Below the pieces are notes generated by a model that did no database searches, was not told the origin of the DNA, and was given only the letters and a program-made list of their open reading frames with translations. DNA of 64,000 nt from contig OX465115.1 in assembly GCA_949987565.1 (NCBI GenBank), forward strand, positions 1,462,043 through 1,526,042. Direction: 5' to 3'. Made by a program: the position numbers and the translations under genes. The DNA is from Luidia sarsii (lineage: Eukaryota; Echinodermata; Asteroidea; Paxillosida; Luidiidae). This document shows, piece by piece, positions 30,399 through 41,300 of this stretch (positions are counted from its first letter, which is position 1; the number at the start of each line of letters is the position of its first letter).

Positions 30399-32067
30399 TA
30401 AAGCACGGAAAAGGAAATGAAAGAGCAGCCACTGGTATAAATGTGTCAGTCAGTGCTCCACTGAATACCTGAGCTTCATACCCAATGCCCATAGTGCGTG
30501 TTTGTGTGTGGGATGGTGGTGGGGGCCTTTCGAAATGAAGGCATAGGCTCTGGCTTAGGCTTCGATCATATTCTATCTTACTCGTTATAATATCACAGGC
30601 ATAAAAGAAAAACAAGCGTATGGACACAGCTTCTTGGGGAATACCCTGTACCTATCAACCCTGACAAATCTTCAACTTCGGAAACAAACCACAACCTGGA
30701 TTTCCAGGTTTTGTCAGACGGAGACGAAGCCTGAGCCCGAGCCTAAGCCTTCATATTGAAAGCCATTGTCAACAATCTCTCTTTTGGTTGGGGGCGCCAG
30801 ACTGTAGCTGTGAAGATCTTTTTAAATTCTAATTTGATTTTCATGCCTGGTCTCAATTTTCAAAGAGCCATTTTACCGTGAAAATCGGCTAGTTGTGAAT
30901 AATCTTCCTCGTGTCAACTGGATTGCTCACCACATATGATGTGATTGTCAGCTGCTTTTGGCTTATAGTGGGATAGGTGGGTAATATTATGAATCATGTC
31001 ATTTTGCGCTAGAGATAATTTTGACACGTCGTCGGCTGAAACAGAAATTGAGCCATGTCGTAAACATTGTGTATGCTGCACATCAAGTACATGCTGTGCA
31101 TGCTTAAACATGATTCGTGACTTCAAAGTGTGCACAAGTCTATGGAAGCTACCAGACCATTGGCCTAAGCCGATTCCCATAGACTTGTGTGCCATTCCTA
31201 GCCATAGACTTTTTAGCTTGGCCTGTCTGCAACATAGAAGCATCACTGAATTTTGATCAAAAATTTCATCATTTTTTTAAAGATTTTTTTTTTTAGGCAT
31301 CTGGAAAACAAATGACTGAGTTGATTGGCAAAAGGAACGATGCATTAATGTACGATATGATAAAAGTTACTGAATTCCAAAGATCATAAGATGTAATTTT
31401 TAATACTGTAATTGAAATGGATTAATCATGCATTGTTTGTTGTTCAGCTACCAACTTTGAGCCAATCGTGATGCGGTTGCCATGGAAACCCAATTCGTAT
31501 ATGCTTCCATGCTTACATGATTAGCCTAAGTGTACAGTTCTTTTTTTATATGGTGTACATGTATAAAGAATTTAAGAAAAAAAAATGTGACGTCTTTCGT
31601 ATCAGTCCTGTACACATTAATGCAGTTGAAATTTGAATAAAATAGCATGTAATCAATGCGTGTGGATATTCCTTTTTTTATTAAGCCTTTGAAACTTGGC
31701 ATTGTTTAAACAACGAATTTGAGTTATTGGTGCACTGTTTATCTTTATAGGAAGGTTTGTGGTGACACCATGTATAAGGTCTCTTAAAGGAAGAGGTGTG
31801 GTTCTGAAAAGAGCCCGAGTGGTAACTCGACGTTTCGAGCAGTATGCTCCGGCCGTCAGATCTGTCAAGCTCATGATCAGGGACTTTCTCTGCATACCCT
31901 TTGGCAAGCAGATATGCAATGCCTGCGATGTATTTCTCCTTCAGGCTGCAGTTTCGCATCAATCACCTTCCCAGCAAACGTAAATTTTGTATTTGAAACT
32001 TCATTCCCACTTGTATTTGGAACTGTTGACATACTGTAGATAGCAGTTTTTGTACTTATATATTGTT

Positions 32068-32395
32068 TGTACTTTAATATATTTTCTTTTAACTTTTAAT
32101 ACGATGCTTTATATATTAGTTGCAAGTTTTTTTAAGTAAGAAGGATGTGTTGGTGTAGTGGATACACTCTCTAACTTCTAACTTGGTGACCCGAGTTCGA
32201 GTTCTGGCGATTTCGGTGTCCTTGTTTTGTTTGTACTTATATATTTTCATTTAACTTTCAATACGATACTTTATATATTAGTTCCAAGTTTTTTTAAGTA
32301 AGAAGGATGTGTTGGTGTAGCGGATACACTCTCTAGCTTCTAACTTGGTGACCCGAGTTCGAGTCCTGGCGATGTCAGGGTCCTTGTTCGGGTTT
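32068..32395 (+). repeat. Tandem tRNA-like units, 2 copies of about 160 bp
   Basis: Each copy has an AT-rich lead (ACGATGCTTTATATATTAGT) and a tRNA-like part (32146-32214 and 32305-32376): GTTGGTGTAGTGGATACAC, CTTGGTGACCCGAGTTCGAG, then TCTGGCGAT. Box A-like GGTGTAGYGG and box B GAGTTCGAGTCCT are kept best in copy 2. Confidence 0.75.
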
Positions 32396-32486
32396 CAAAT
32401 TAAATAAATAACGCCTTTTAATTTTTTTTTCGACATCTAACCTGTCTTAAAAAGGGTAAAATTCCATTTTATTTTATTTTATCTAG

Positions 32487-32690
32487 TGGGGTAGAGGGGG
32501 CGCCACAGGTCTCCGAACCGCCGCGGGTTGGTGATCTGGGGAGGCCAGGGATTCTGGAGAGGCCGGGTGATCTGGGGAGGCCGGTTGGTCTGGGGAGGCC
32601 TGGGTTTCTGGGAAGACCTGCATCCACCCGGGATCGAACCCTCGGCCTTTAGGTTCCCAGTCGAGCCACTGAACCTCTAGCCTCATGAGT
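32487..32690 (-). mobile_element. tRNA-like SINE fragment, third type
   Basis: On the - strand: GGCTAGAGGTTCAGTGGCTC, then CCTAAAGGCCGAGGGTTCGA and TCCCGGGTGGATGCAGG. Box B GGGTTCGATCCC is perfect. A GAGGCC/TGGGG-rich segment follows. Confidence 0.6.
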
Positions 32691-32767
32691 CCCGCCCACC
32701 CACCCTTAAAAAACCAATCTATTTAAACCTTCGGTTACCCTAATAGAATTTAAAAACATTAAATTCA

Positions 32768-33410
32768 AGACTCGACTTTCCCGGGGATCGAACCTGCAAC
32801 CTTGAGGTTACAGAACCTGGGACACCCACGACACGCCATGAGCACCAGTTGACTTTTGGTCGAAATTTCAGATACTTATAGGTTGGGTTTGTACTTGGTA
32901 ATTTGAAGAAGAAAAATCGAACTGTTGCATCGCCGGGGATCGAACCTGCAACCTTGAGGTTACAGACCCTGGGACACCCACGACACGCCATGAGCACCAG
33001 TTGACTTTTGGTAGAAATTTCAGATACTTGTAGGTTGGGTTTGTACTTGTACGTAATTTGAAGAAGAAAAATCTAACTGTTGCATCCCTGGGGATCGAAC
33101 CTGCAAACTTGAAGTTACAGACCCTGGGATACCCACGACACGCCATGCGCACCAGTTGACTTTTGGTCGAAATTTCCGATACTTAAAGGTTGGGTTTGTA
33201 CTTGGTAATTTGAAGAAGAAAATTTTTACGTTACATCCCTGAGAATCGAACCTGCAACCTTGAGGTTACAGACCCTGGGACACCCACGACACGCCATGCG
33301 CACCAGTTGACTTTTGGTCGAAATTTCAGATACTTATAGGTTGGGTTTGTACTTGGTAATTTGAAGAAGAAAAATGTACTGTTAATCCCATGGGATCGAA
33401 CCTGCAACCT
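32768..33410 (-). repeat. Tandem array of tRNA-like units, about 152 bp, 4 copies plus a part
   Basis: ACACGCCATG recurs at 32831, 32983, 33138 and 33289. On the - strand each unit reads CATGGCGTGTCGTGGGTGTC, then CTGTAACCTCAAGGTTGCAG and box B GGTTCGATCCC, followed by a linker with CAAATTACCAAGTACAAACC. The proteins predicted across it are artefacts. Confidence 0.85.
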
Positions 33411-35599
33411 AGACCTTTGACGTCATTCAAATGACCTAATTAATCATTTTTTTCCTATGTAGTTTATTATATTAAATTTCACATTTCAAAGGATTCATCA
33501 ATAGAAAAATAGCTTTATTTCAATAAATCAAAATACAATGTGGCGTGTTGTACCCAGTGGCAGTTGTACTCGTCAGTACATGTACATGTCGGTAGATGGC
33601 TATACAACGTTACGATTTCAGCGCGAAAAGTACGTCATATCCCTCCCAGGGCAACGGTTACTGTCGGCGTAAAAAAAGTCCACGTGGGAACGCGCGGTAG
33701 ATAGACTAGCATTCAGGAATGTCACGGTAAGTTACCGCGTGGCCGCGGTAGAAAAAGTCCAGTGGGAACACGGCTAAAGCCAAGAGCCTGAAGGCCACAA
33801 CTAAGTGCAGCAAGATATCGGGTCTGCCAGAAAGAAAACGCCGGAAGGATCTTGAGCATCGGACGGAACCTTGCTGGAAACAATTCATCTCCAAGAAAGC
33901 CGAGGGGATGGCATTTTGATCTGAACGGAGGGGCCTTTCTTTCTCAAATGCAGAAAGGCAATAATCCATGTATAAATAAAAAACGTCAGGAAGCTGCTTT
34001 GCTTTGCTGAGCAAATTTTCATGCTAAGAAAAAAATAAGCTGGGAACCAGTCATGTGCAATGCATACATGTATGTCATAGGATTTTGGGTGGTAAACCAT
34101 TTTTGCTAAGCAAAATGTTTTTCGGCTTAGCGAGTTTCTGTGCTTAGCAGCTCCATGAAATTGGCCCCTGATCTAGTGATTCATACCCGGTATAGTGGAT
34201 AAAGTGAGATGTACACTCTACATTGGTATTTTCTGCAGAAGTAGGTTCCATGTGTGGAGTGGACTTATGTACTGTATCATTCATACTGCTGCACATTTCT
34301 TTTCCTTTTCTTACCACAGAGGTAAATAAAAACAAAAACGACAAAACCTATTTCCTTTTGAGTGGTTTATTTCAAATGTGTCAATTCTTTTTGCCATCAG
34401 TTGCATAGCACCTATACATTTTTTATACATTTTTATAAAATTGAAAAAAAAATTGAATAAAATTCAAATGAAAAGACGAAATGTTGCAAGTACTTAAAGA
34501 GACTTAAAAGTCTGCAAAATTCTTAAAAGTCAGCTTTAAAGAAAGAAAAGAATATATCATCAGAACTTCAACTTGATTGAAGTGATAGCAAATGGCTTAA
34601 GGACACTTTAATTCTGTTTGAAAACTACTAAACTGTAACTTGCATTTAAACATTTGCAACAAATAGCCAAATTGGCAATAAATATGGGACAGCAAATACT
34701 TATACAAATGGTAATCTTCAAAAATAAAACAAGAAAATACAAACCACAAACCAGTATGTCTGTATTATAAGTCTGGAGGATTTGAAGTTAAATATATTTT
34801 TTCTTTGAAAAAAGTCGTATAAAAATGTTGTAAAGTGCTTACTGACTTGAAAGACCTGAAAGAAAAAAAATACAAATTGTAATAGAAAGTTGGTAGGCCT
34901 GTTTAATATCCAAATCATACCGTGGGGAAGGTTTCTGGTGACACCATGTAAAACCATCTCTTATGAGAAGGAATGGGTGGCTCTGAAAAGAGCCGGTAAC
35001 TCAACATTTCTGGCAGTTTGGCGCAAATCTAGTGCCTTTAGGAGACCTACCAGTAAGATAATAGGTTGAATAGGTCTCCACAGGAAAATTGTAAAGGTGT
35101 TTAGGTCTCCACAAGGTTTTCACGAAACTGATTATTTTGAAATAACTCAAAAACATGAAATTCGTGATGGGTAAGAATCTGTCGCAAATTGAAGTGTTAT
35201 AATGTATATAAGGGACATACGGTCCAAATTTCTACCCAGGAAAGTGAATGTGGTTGAAATGGGAGCATTTTTAAAACATTGTTTCTCACATGGATGTATA
35301 GTGCACGAGAACAAAGCAATGTCTCCACAAGGATACAAAAATTGGTATGTGTGTACCCTGTCGTGTGTACCCAGGAGACTTCCACATGGTACTTCCACCA
35401 TGAAAACCTTCCAAGTCTGATCAAATCCTACCATGGTTTGTGAGTTTTTAGTTTCACTTTGCAAGAGTAAAGTATTCTCTGTCAAGGAGTCATCTAAGTC
35501 CATTTTTTTAAGTCATCTAAGTCAATTCTTTATTTTTATTATTAAATCGCTTAATTAATACAAATCTCTGAGCTCAATAATTAGTTGTTTGCATCTGAA

Positions 35600-35815
35600 T
35601 GAAAGCCGGGGGTGTGATCCCTGGAGATATACGGCAGTTAATGGTTGAATTGCTTCTGACTGGCACCCCCACCCTGGCAAAGACTAGTTGACTTTTAGGG
35701 AAGGCCACCATCTAAAGGCTGGATAGCTCAGATGGAAGAGCACCGGTATGTTAATCCAGAGGTCTCGGGTTCAAATCCCAGTCCAGTCAAATTTCTTTGC
35801 CAATTTTTCAAAATT
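35600..35815 (+). mobile_element. SINE family 1, full-length copy
   Basis: Head GATCCCTGGAGATATACGG, body TGGCACCCCCACCCTGGCAA and AAAGACTAGTTGACT, tRNA part 35718-35788 (GATAGCTCAGATGGAAGAGC; box B GGGTTCAAATCCC), tail TTTCTTTGCCAATTTTTC. Confidence 0.8.
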
Positions 35816-36081
35816 TTCATGTTTTTCCCAAAGTATAATTATAATTTCAACATAACTGCTGCAGGCACCAGCCATCATGAAGCAACTGACAAACTGACAC
35901 ATGAAACTTGCATAGAAATGGGTTTGCATAATAACTTGTATAGAGAGATCTGCTCAACCTTCTGAGTATTTAAAAAGAAAATGAAATTCAAATTTTGATA
36001 TAATTTATAAATGTGATTATCAGGTGGGGAATTTTGTGGAGAATTGAAAGAACACAAATCATATTGGGATCAATGTTGCAG

Positions 36082-36150
36082 TGTTTTTGGAGCCAGAATT
36101 ATCCTTGGTCTGGAAAAAAGTGCTGTCTGTTCTTGATGAATCCTTCAATG
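36082..36150 (+). other. Exon-like segment, unknown gene
   Basis: Bounded by atgttgcag and gtaaga. One open frame reads LEPELSLVWKKVLSVLDESF, protein-like. It lies antisense, just beyond the 3' end of gene 2. Nothing further links it to a gene. Confidence 0.3.
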
Positions 36151-36164
36151 GTAAGATTTGGGGA

Positions 36165-36620
36165 GTTGCTACTCTCTGTCTCTGTCTCTCTTCCTCTCTC
36201 TCTAAAACTGTGTCTCTTGTCCTCTCTCTGTGTCTCTATTTCTTCTCTCTATCTCTGTCTCTGTGTCCCTCCCTTTCTCTATCTCTGTTCCTCTCTTCCT
36301 CTCTCTACCTCTGTCTATGTGTCTCTTCCTCTCTCTGTCTCTGTCTCTCTTCCTCTCTCTCTAAAACTGTGTCTCTTGTCCTCTCTCTGTGTCTCTCTTT
36401 CCTCTCTCTATCTCTGTCTCTGTCTCTGTGTCCCTCCCTCTCTCTATCTCTGTTCCTCTCTTCCTCTCTCTATCTCTGTCTCTGTGTCTCTTCCTCTCTC
36501 TGTCTCTGTCTCTGTTTCTCTCTTCCTCTCTGTCTCTGTCTCTGTTTCTCTCTTCCTCTCTCTCTACAATGTATCTCTGTCTCTGTGTCTCTCTTTGTCT
36601 CTGTCTCTCTCATCTCATGT
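36165..36620 (+). repeat. CT/TCTG microsatellite with an internal 160-bp duplication
   Basis: TCTCTAAAACTGTGTCTCTT occurs near 36200 and again 160 bases later, each time followed by GTCCTCTCTCTGTGTCTCT. The tract ends just before an acceptor at 36626. Confidence 0.9.
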
Positions 36621-36626
36621 TTGCAG

Positions 36627-36680
36627 GATCCAGCCAGCTTCTTGAAGTGCCTTGCGAGCGATCATCTCAAACTCCTGCAG
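36627..36680 (+). other. Exon-like segment, 54 bases, unknown gene
   Basis: Acceptor catgtttgcag after a long CT tract and donor gtgaga. DPASFLKCLASDHLKLLQ in frame 1; the phase left by 36082-36150 would instead give SSQLLEVPCERSSQTPA. Because the two attractive frames disagree, I cannot join them. Confidence 0.3.
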
Positions 36681-36905
36681 GTGAGAAATAAGAAGACAAA
36701 TAGAGGACAGCGTCAGACTACAAAGTGAAGAACTCCAGGGCAGAATATACACGGTGCTCACTATCAATGACACAAGGGGGTGATGGTTCAAACGAGGGGG
36801 ATGGATTAGGGTAAGGTAGGGTTAGGATAGGATGCTCCTCAAATAATTAAGGAGTGGTATTTATAGCAGTATCATATCTAAAATAAGCTAAGCCAGCACT
36901 GCTAT

Positions 36906-38366
36906 CTACAACTGACCCACCTCAATATCCCGCAGCACCTCTGGGTCAATTTCGTCCTTCAGGACTGGAGTCTTGTCCTTGGGTCCGTCCGCCCGACCGC
37001 GGCTGGCCGACGGCACGTTGCCGTTGATGTCCGGCGAAGATGACGGCGAGGAGGAGGCACCGTTGAGGGCGGTCTTCTTCCGGCCCAGTCCGCCCCGGAG
37101 GGTCGGAGCGCGGCTGGCGCTGGATTTGGCGCCTCTACCGTTCCTCGAGGAAGAGGAGGAGGAGGAGGAGGAGGAGGAGAAGAAGAGGTTCTCCATGGAG
37201 GGCATGCGGATGGGGACGCTGATTTTCCGCCGAGGGCTGTGTAGCGGAGATCGCTGGGGCTGCGGCTCCGCCTGCGCTGGCCCTCTTGAGGACGACGAAG
37301 AGCTCTGCTGTGGCTCGGCGGACCCCGGCCTCGACTTGCTCAGATCCGTGCTGGACGAGGAGTGCTTCAGGCAGGACTTGAGCTGGTCGGTGGTGGTGGT
37401 GGCTGCGGCCTGGCTCAGGCCCTCGTCAAAGGAGGCCGAGGACTTCATCGGGCCCATGGAGAGCTTGCGGAAGCGCGGGTCCTTGACGGGCGGCGGGTCC
37501 GAGCCGAAGCGGCCCCCGCTGCTCAGCTTCCGGAGGCGGGCCAGCGGGCTGGACTTCTTCTCCTTCTCCGGCGGGGAGCCGGCGCTCCTGGCCTGGCCAG
37601 CCCTCTCCTCGTCCGAGAGATGGCGGCGGTGATGAGTCGGCGACGAGTCCTTCCGGTGGCGGGGCGACTCCGTCGGGGAGGAGCCGTGGTGTCTCCGGCC
37701 GGGCAGCGCCGGCAGGAGCCGCCTCTGTTGAATGATCGGCGGCGATTGGCGGTTGGCCACGGGCGAGGATCCGTGCTGCTGGGTTTCTGCCGGCAAGGAG
37801 CGCTCCCTCATCAGGGCATCCTCCTCGCTGGAGCCGCTGGCCGTGGCCTCATCTGACCCGTCCACCTCCTCGGTGAGTCCTCCCAGGAGGTCGGTCGGGG
37901 ACCCGCACAGGACGTCCTGGGCTCGGCGCCGGTAGCGGGCCAGCCGCTCCTGCTGACCCAGCAGCTGCAGCTCCAACTCCTTCTGCTCCCGCAGGGCCAG
38001 GAGCCGGCCGCTGCGTTGCGAGCTCTGCGCCTCCATCTCGGCCCGGATGCCGGCCAGCTTGCCGGCCAGCTGCTGGATCTGCTCCTCCATCAGGGCCTCC
38101 TCCTGGGCCCGGCCCTGGCCGGCCGGCCGGCGCTTAGCCTTGGCCTTCGAGGAGGAGGAGGAGGAGGAGGAGAGCCGTCCCCCGCTGCCACCATGACCAC
38201 GATTGCCCATCGTCTTGCAGATGGCCTCCATCTTGACCTGGGCCGACACCCGTCGTCGGTTCAGGATGGTCATCAGGCGGACCAGCTCCTCCTCCTCCTC
38301 GTTGTTGGCCTTCTGGTACTTGCTCAGGATCTCCACTTTTCTCTTGGCCAGCTCCGGATCCACAAC
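36906..38366 (-). CDS. Double-PH gene, last coding exon
   Basis: Acceptor ttcctgatgggcag; 486 codons and TAG. It holds two predicted coiled coils, a Ser8 run between them, a LPALPGRRHHGSS region, many SPxR/RKxS phosphosite-like motifs and a Ser12 run coded by the GAGGAG-type (reverse) repeat near 37150-37180. GC-rich with frequent CpG, unlike the introns. A TTTATA (TATAAA on the - strand) at about 36859 and TTTATT pairs at 35529-35540 are possible polyadenylation signals. Confidence 0.9.
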   Translation of the reverse strand, partial: VVDPELAKRKVEILSKYQKANNEEEEELVRLMTILNRRRVSAQVKMEAICKTMGNRGHGGSGGRLSSSSSSSSKAKAKRRPAGQGRAQEEALMEEQIQQLAGKLAGIRAEMEAQSSQRSGRLLALREQKELELQLLGQQERLARYRRRAQDVLCGSPTDLLGGLTEEVDGSDEATASGSSEEDALMRERSLPAETQQHGSSPVANRQSPPIIQQRRLLPALPGRRHHGSSPTESPRHRKDSSPTHHRRHLSDEERAGQARSAGSPPEKEKKSSPLARLRKLSSGGRFGSDPPPVKDPRFRKLSMGPMKSSASFDEGLSQAAATTTTDQLKSCLKHSSSSTDLSKSRPGSAEPQQSSSSSSRGPAQAEPQPQRSPLHSPRRKISVPIRMPSMENLFFSSSSSSSSSSSRNGRGAKSSASRAPTLRGGLGRKKTALNGASSSPSSSPDINGNVPSASRGRADGPKDKTPVLKDEIDPEVLRDIEVGQL

Positions 38367-41300
38367 CTGCCCATCAGGAAAAAACAACAAATCAGTGGTC
38401 AGTTTTATGCAAATTTGGCCAATTTAATCCAAATCAGTGGCCAATTTAATCCAAATCAGTAGCTGATTTCATCAAAATTAGCGATCACTTTTTTGGTTAA
38501 AATAAGTGGTCGGTTTTATCCAAATCAGCGTGATCAATTTCATCAAAATCAGTGACCAATTTCATTCAAATAAGTGGTCGATTTCATCCAGATCAGTGAG
38601 TAATTTCATCCAAATCAGTGGTCAGTTTCATCCAAATAAGTGGCTAATTTCGTCCAACTCGGTGATCAATTTCATCCCAATCAGTGGCCGATGGGATCCA
38701 AATCAGTGTCCAATTTCATCTAAATCAGTGATCAATTTCATCCAAATCAAGATCCAACTCATCTCTAGTCAACATCAGATAGCAGACTGCTAACAACATT
38801 ACAGTGCCATGTGAAGTTAGAAAGCAGAGTATGAGAGAAGTGACCCTGGGCACTTTCTCAAAAGCATGCTGAGGCTCTACCTCCAGTTTCGTCTCCGTTA
38901 TCCAAAAGCTTAAAGCACAAGTTGGGTGCTCTTTGTTCGAGTTAAAGCTCGGGAGACATCTTGAGTGTTATCTGGAGACAAAGGGCCACCCGTCTTCATG
39001 CACTTTCACAATGGATGGAAGAAAATGGAGACAGCTGTCTCCATTTTCTTCCATCCACTTATTTGAATGAAATTGATCACTGATTGGGATAAAATTGGTC
39101 ACTGGTTTTGATGAAATTGATCACTGATTTGGATGAAATTGGCCACTAATTTGGATGAAATTGATCACTGATTTGGATGAAATTGGTCACTGGTTTTGAT
39201 GAAATTGATCACTGATTTGGATGAAATTGGCTACTAATTTGGATGAAATTGATCACTGATTTGGATGAAATTGGTCACTGGTTTTGATGAAATTGATCAC
39301 TGATTTGGATGAAACTGGCCACTAATTTGGATGAAATTGATCACTGATTTGGATGAAATTGGTCACTGGTTTTGATGAAATTGATCACAGATTTGGATGA
39401 AATTGGCCACTAATTTGGATGAAATTGATCACTGATTTGGATGAAATTGGTCACTGGTTTTGATGAAATTGATCACTGATTTGGATGAAATTGGCTACTA
39501 ATTTGGATGAAATTGATCACTGATTTGGATGAAATTGGTCACTGGTTTTGATGAAATTGATCACTGATTTGGATGAAACTGGCCACTAATTTGGATGAAA
39601 TTGATCACTGATTTGGATGAAATTGGTCACTGGTTTTGATGAAATTGATCACAGATTTTGATGAAATTGGCCACTAATTTGGATGAAATTGGTCACTGAT
39701 TTGGATGAAATTGGTCACTGGTTTTGATGAAATTGATCACTGATTTGGATGAAATTGGCTACTAATTTGGATGAAATTGATCACTGATTTGGATGAAATT
39801 GGTCACTGGTTTTGATGAAATTGATCACTGATTTGGATGAAACTGGCCACTAATTTGGATGAAATTGATCACTGATTTGGATGAAATTGGTCACTGGTTT
39901 TGATGAAATTGATCACAGATTTGGATGAAATTGGCCACTAATTTGGATGAAATTGATCACTGATTTGGATGAAATTGGTCACTGGTTTTGATGAAATTGA
40001 TCACTGATTTGGATGAAATTGGCTACTAATTTGGATGAAATTGATCACTGATTTGGATGAAATTGGTCACTGGTTTTGATGAAATTGATCACTGATTTGG
40101 ATGAAACTGGCCACTAATTTGGATGAAATTGATCACTGATTTGGATGAAATTGGTCACTGGTTTTGATGAAATTGATCACTGATTTGGATGAAATTGGCC
40201 ACTAATTCGGATGAATTGATCACTGATTTGGATGAAATTGGTTACTGGTTTCGGAAAAGGGTTTCGGGCAGTCAGCGGGACATTCACCTCGTGGGGTTGG
40301 GGCACCCTCTGTTGTTCATCTGAGTCCGGCTTGTCCTGCTGCAGTATCTCCATCAGGAGCTGTTGCCTCTGTGCATCGGCCTGCTCCATGCTCACCTTCT
40401 CCTCCCGAGGTTCTGAGGAGAGTCCGAAGGAAAGTTGTCCAATCAGTTTTTCTTTCTTTCCTTTGTTTNNNNNNNNNNNNNNNNNNNNNNNNNNNNNNNN
40501 NNNNNNNNNNNNNNNNNNNNNNNNNNNNNNNNNNNNNNNNNNNNNNNNNNNNNNNNNNNNNNNNNNNNNNNNNNNNNNNNNNNNNNNNNNNNNNNNNNNN
40601 NNNNNNNNNNNNNNNNNNNNNNNNNNNNNNNNNNNNNNNNNNNNNNNNNNNNNNNNNNNNNNNNNNNNGTCTTCTTTTATAGTGCAAAGTCCCACTGGAG
40701 GTGCCTTGTACTGTATGTGCATGATGTAGACAGGTAAAACCCCTGAATCCCCCCCCCCACCCTTTCCATTGGGTAAAATTCACCTTCCTCATCCGCCCCC
40801 CCAAAAGGTACCTAAAATAAATGATGCTAACATTTATTCAAGTGTTTCTATCCCAGCAGGACCTTGCTCAAGAAAGTTCCTGCTAGGATGAAAACATCAG
40901 GCCCTCTAAATTGACAAGATTTGCATTTCCATCAAGTCAGTTCGTGAGCAGTTTTCAACATCTTTGTAACGTATTTTGTTTATTTTGAGCCACACATGTC
41001 TGAAACCAATTCAAGACTTTAGTTTGAAGTAAATAGGGTACAAAAAACTGTTGCAAACTGCTCACTGACTAAAATGACCTGCGATACATAAATCTCAAAA
41101 GTTAGAGGGGCTGACGTTTCGACCCTTTCTGAGACTCAGAGGCAAAGATTTTACTTTCTGTTATTCATTCTGTACATGGCTCTGCTCAACAACAAATATC
41201 TGTCCTTGGTGCTTTTGATGCAATTCGATCACTCCGTTCTGCCAATTGTGGTCAACTTGCTGTCGCTTCTTGTATTAAAGCAATCTTTTTTCTTGCAAAG

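Larger units (their letters stand above)
28046..36081. other. Intergenic region between the converging genes
   Basis: No exon is convincing. It holds SINE copies (28500-28690 -, 29279-29452 +, 35600-35815 +), the 30247-30398 hairpin, foldback copies (30845-31022, 33990-34168), copies of the GGTTTGCGGTGACACCATG element (31750-31830, 34925-35000) and tRNA-like tandem blocks (32068-33410). It is otherwise AT-rich. Confidence 0.6.

Noticed and set aside
32483..33152. ORFs of the MRLEVQWLDW and GVPGSVTSRLQVRSP type
   Set aside because: Translations of tRNA-like repeat units, a common false prediction.
33706..34014. 102-codon - strand ORF
   Set aside because: Overlaps a GTCC...GTGGGAACACGG repeat and a foldback copy; composition not protein-like.
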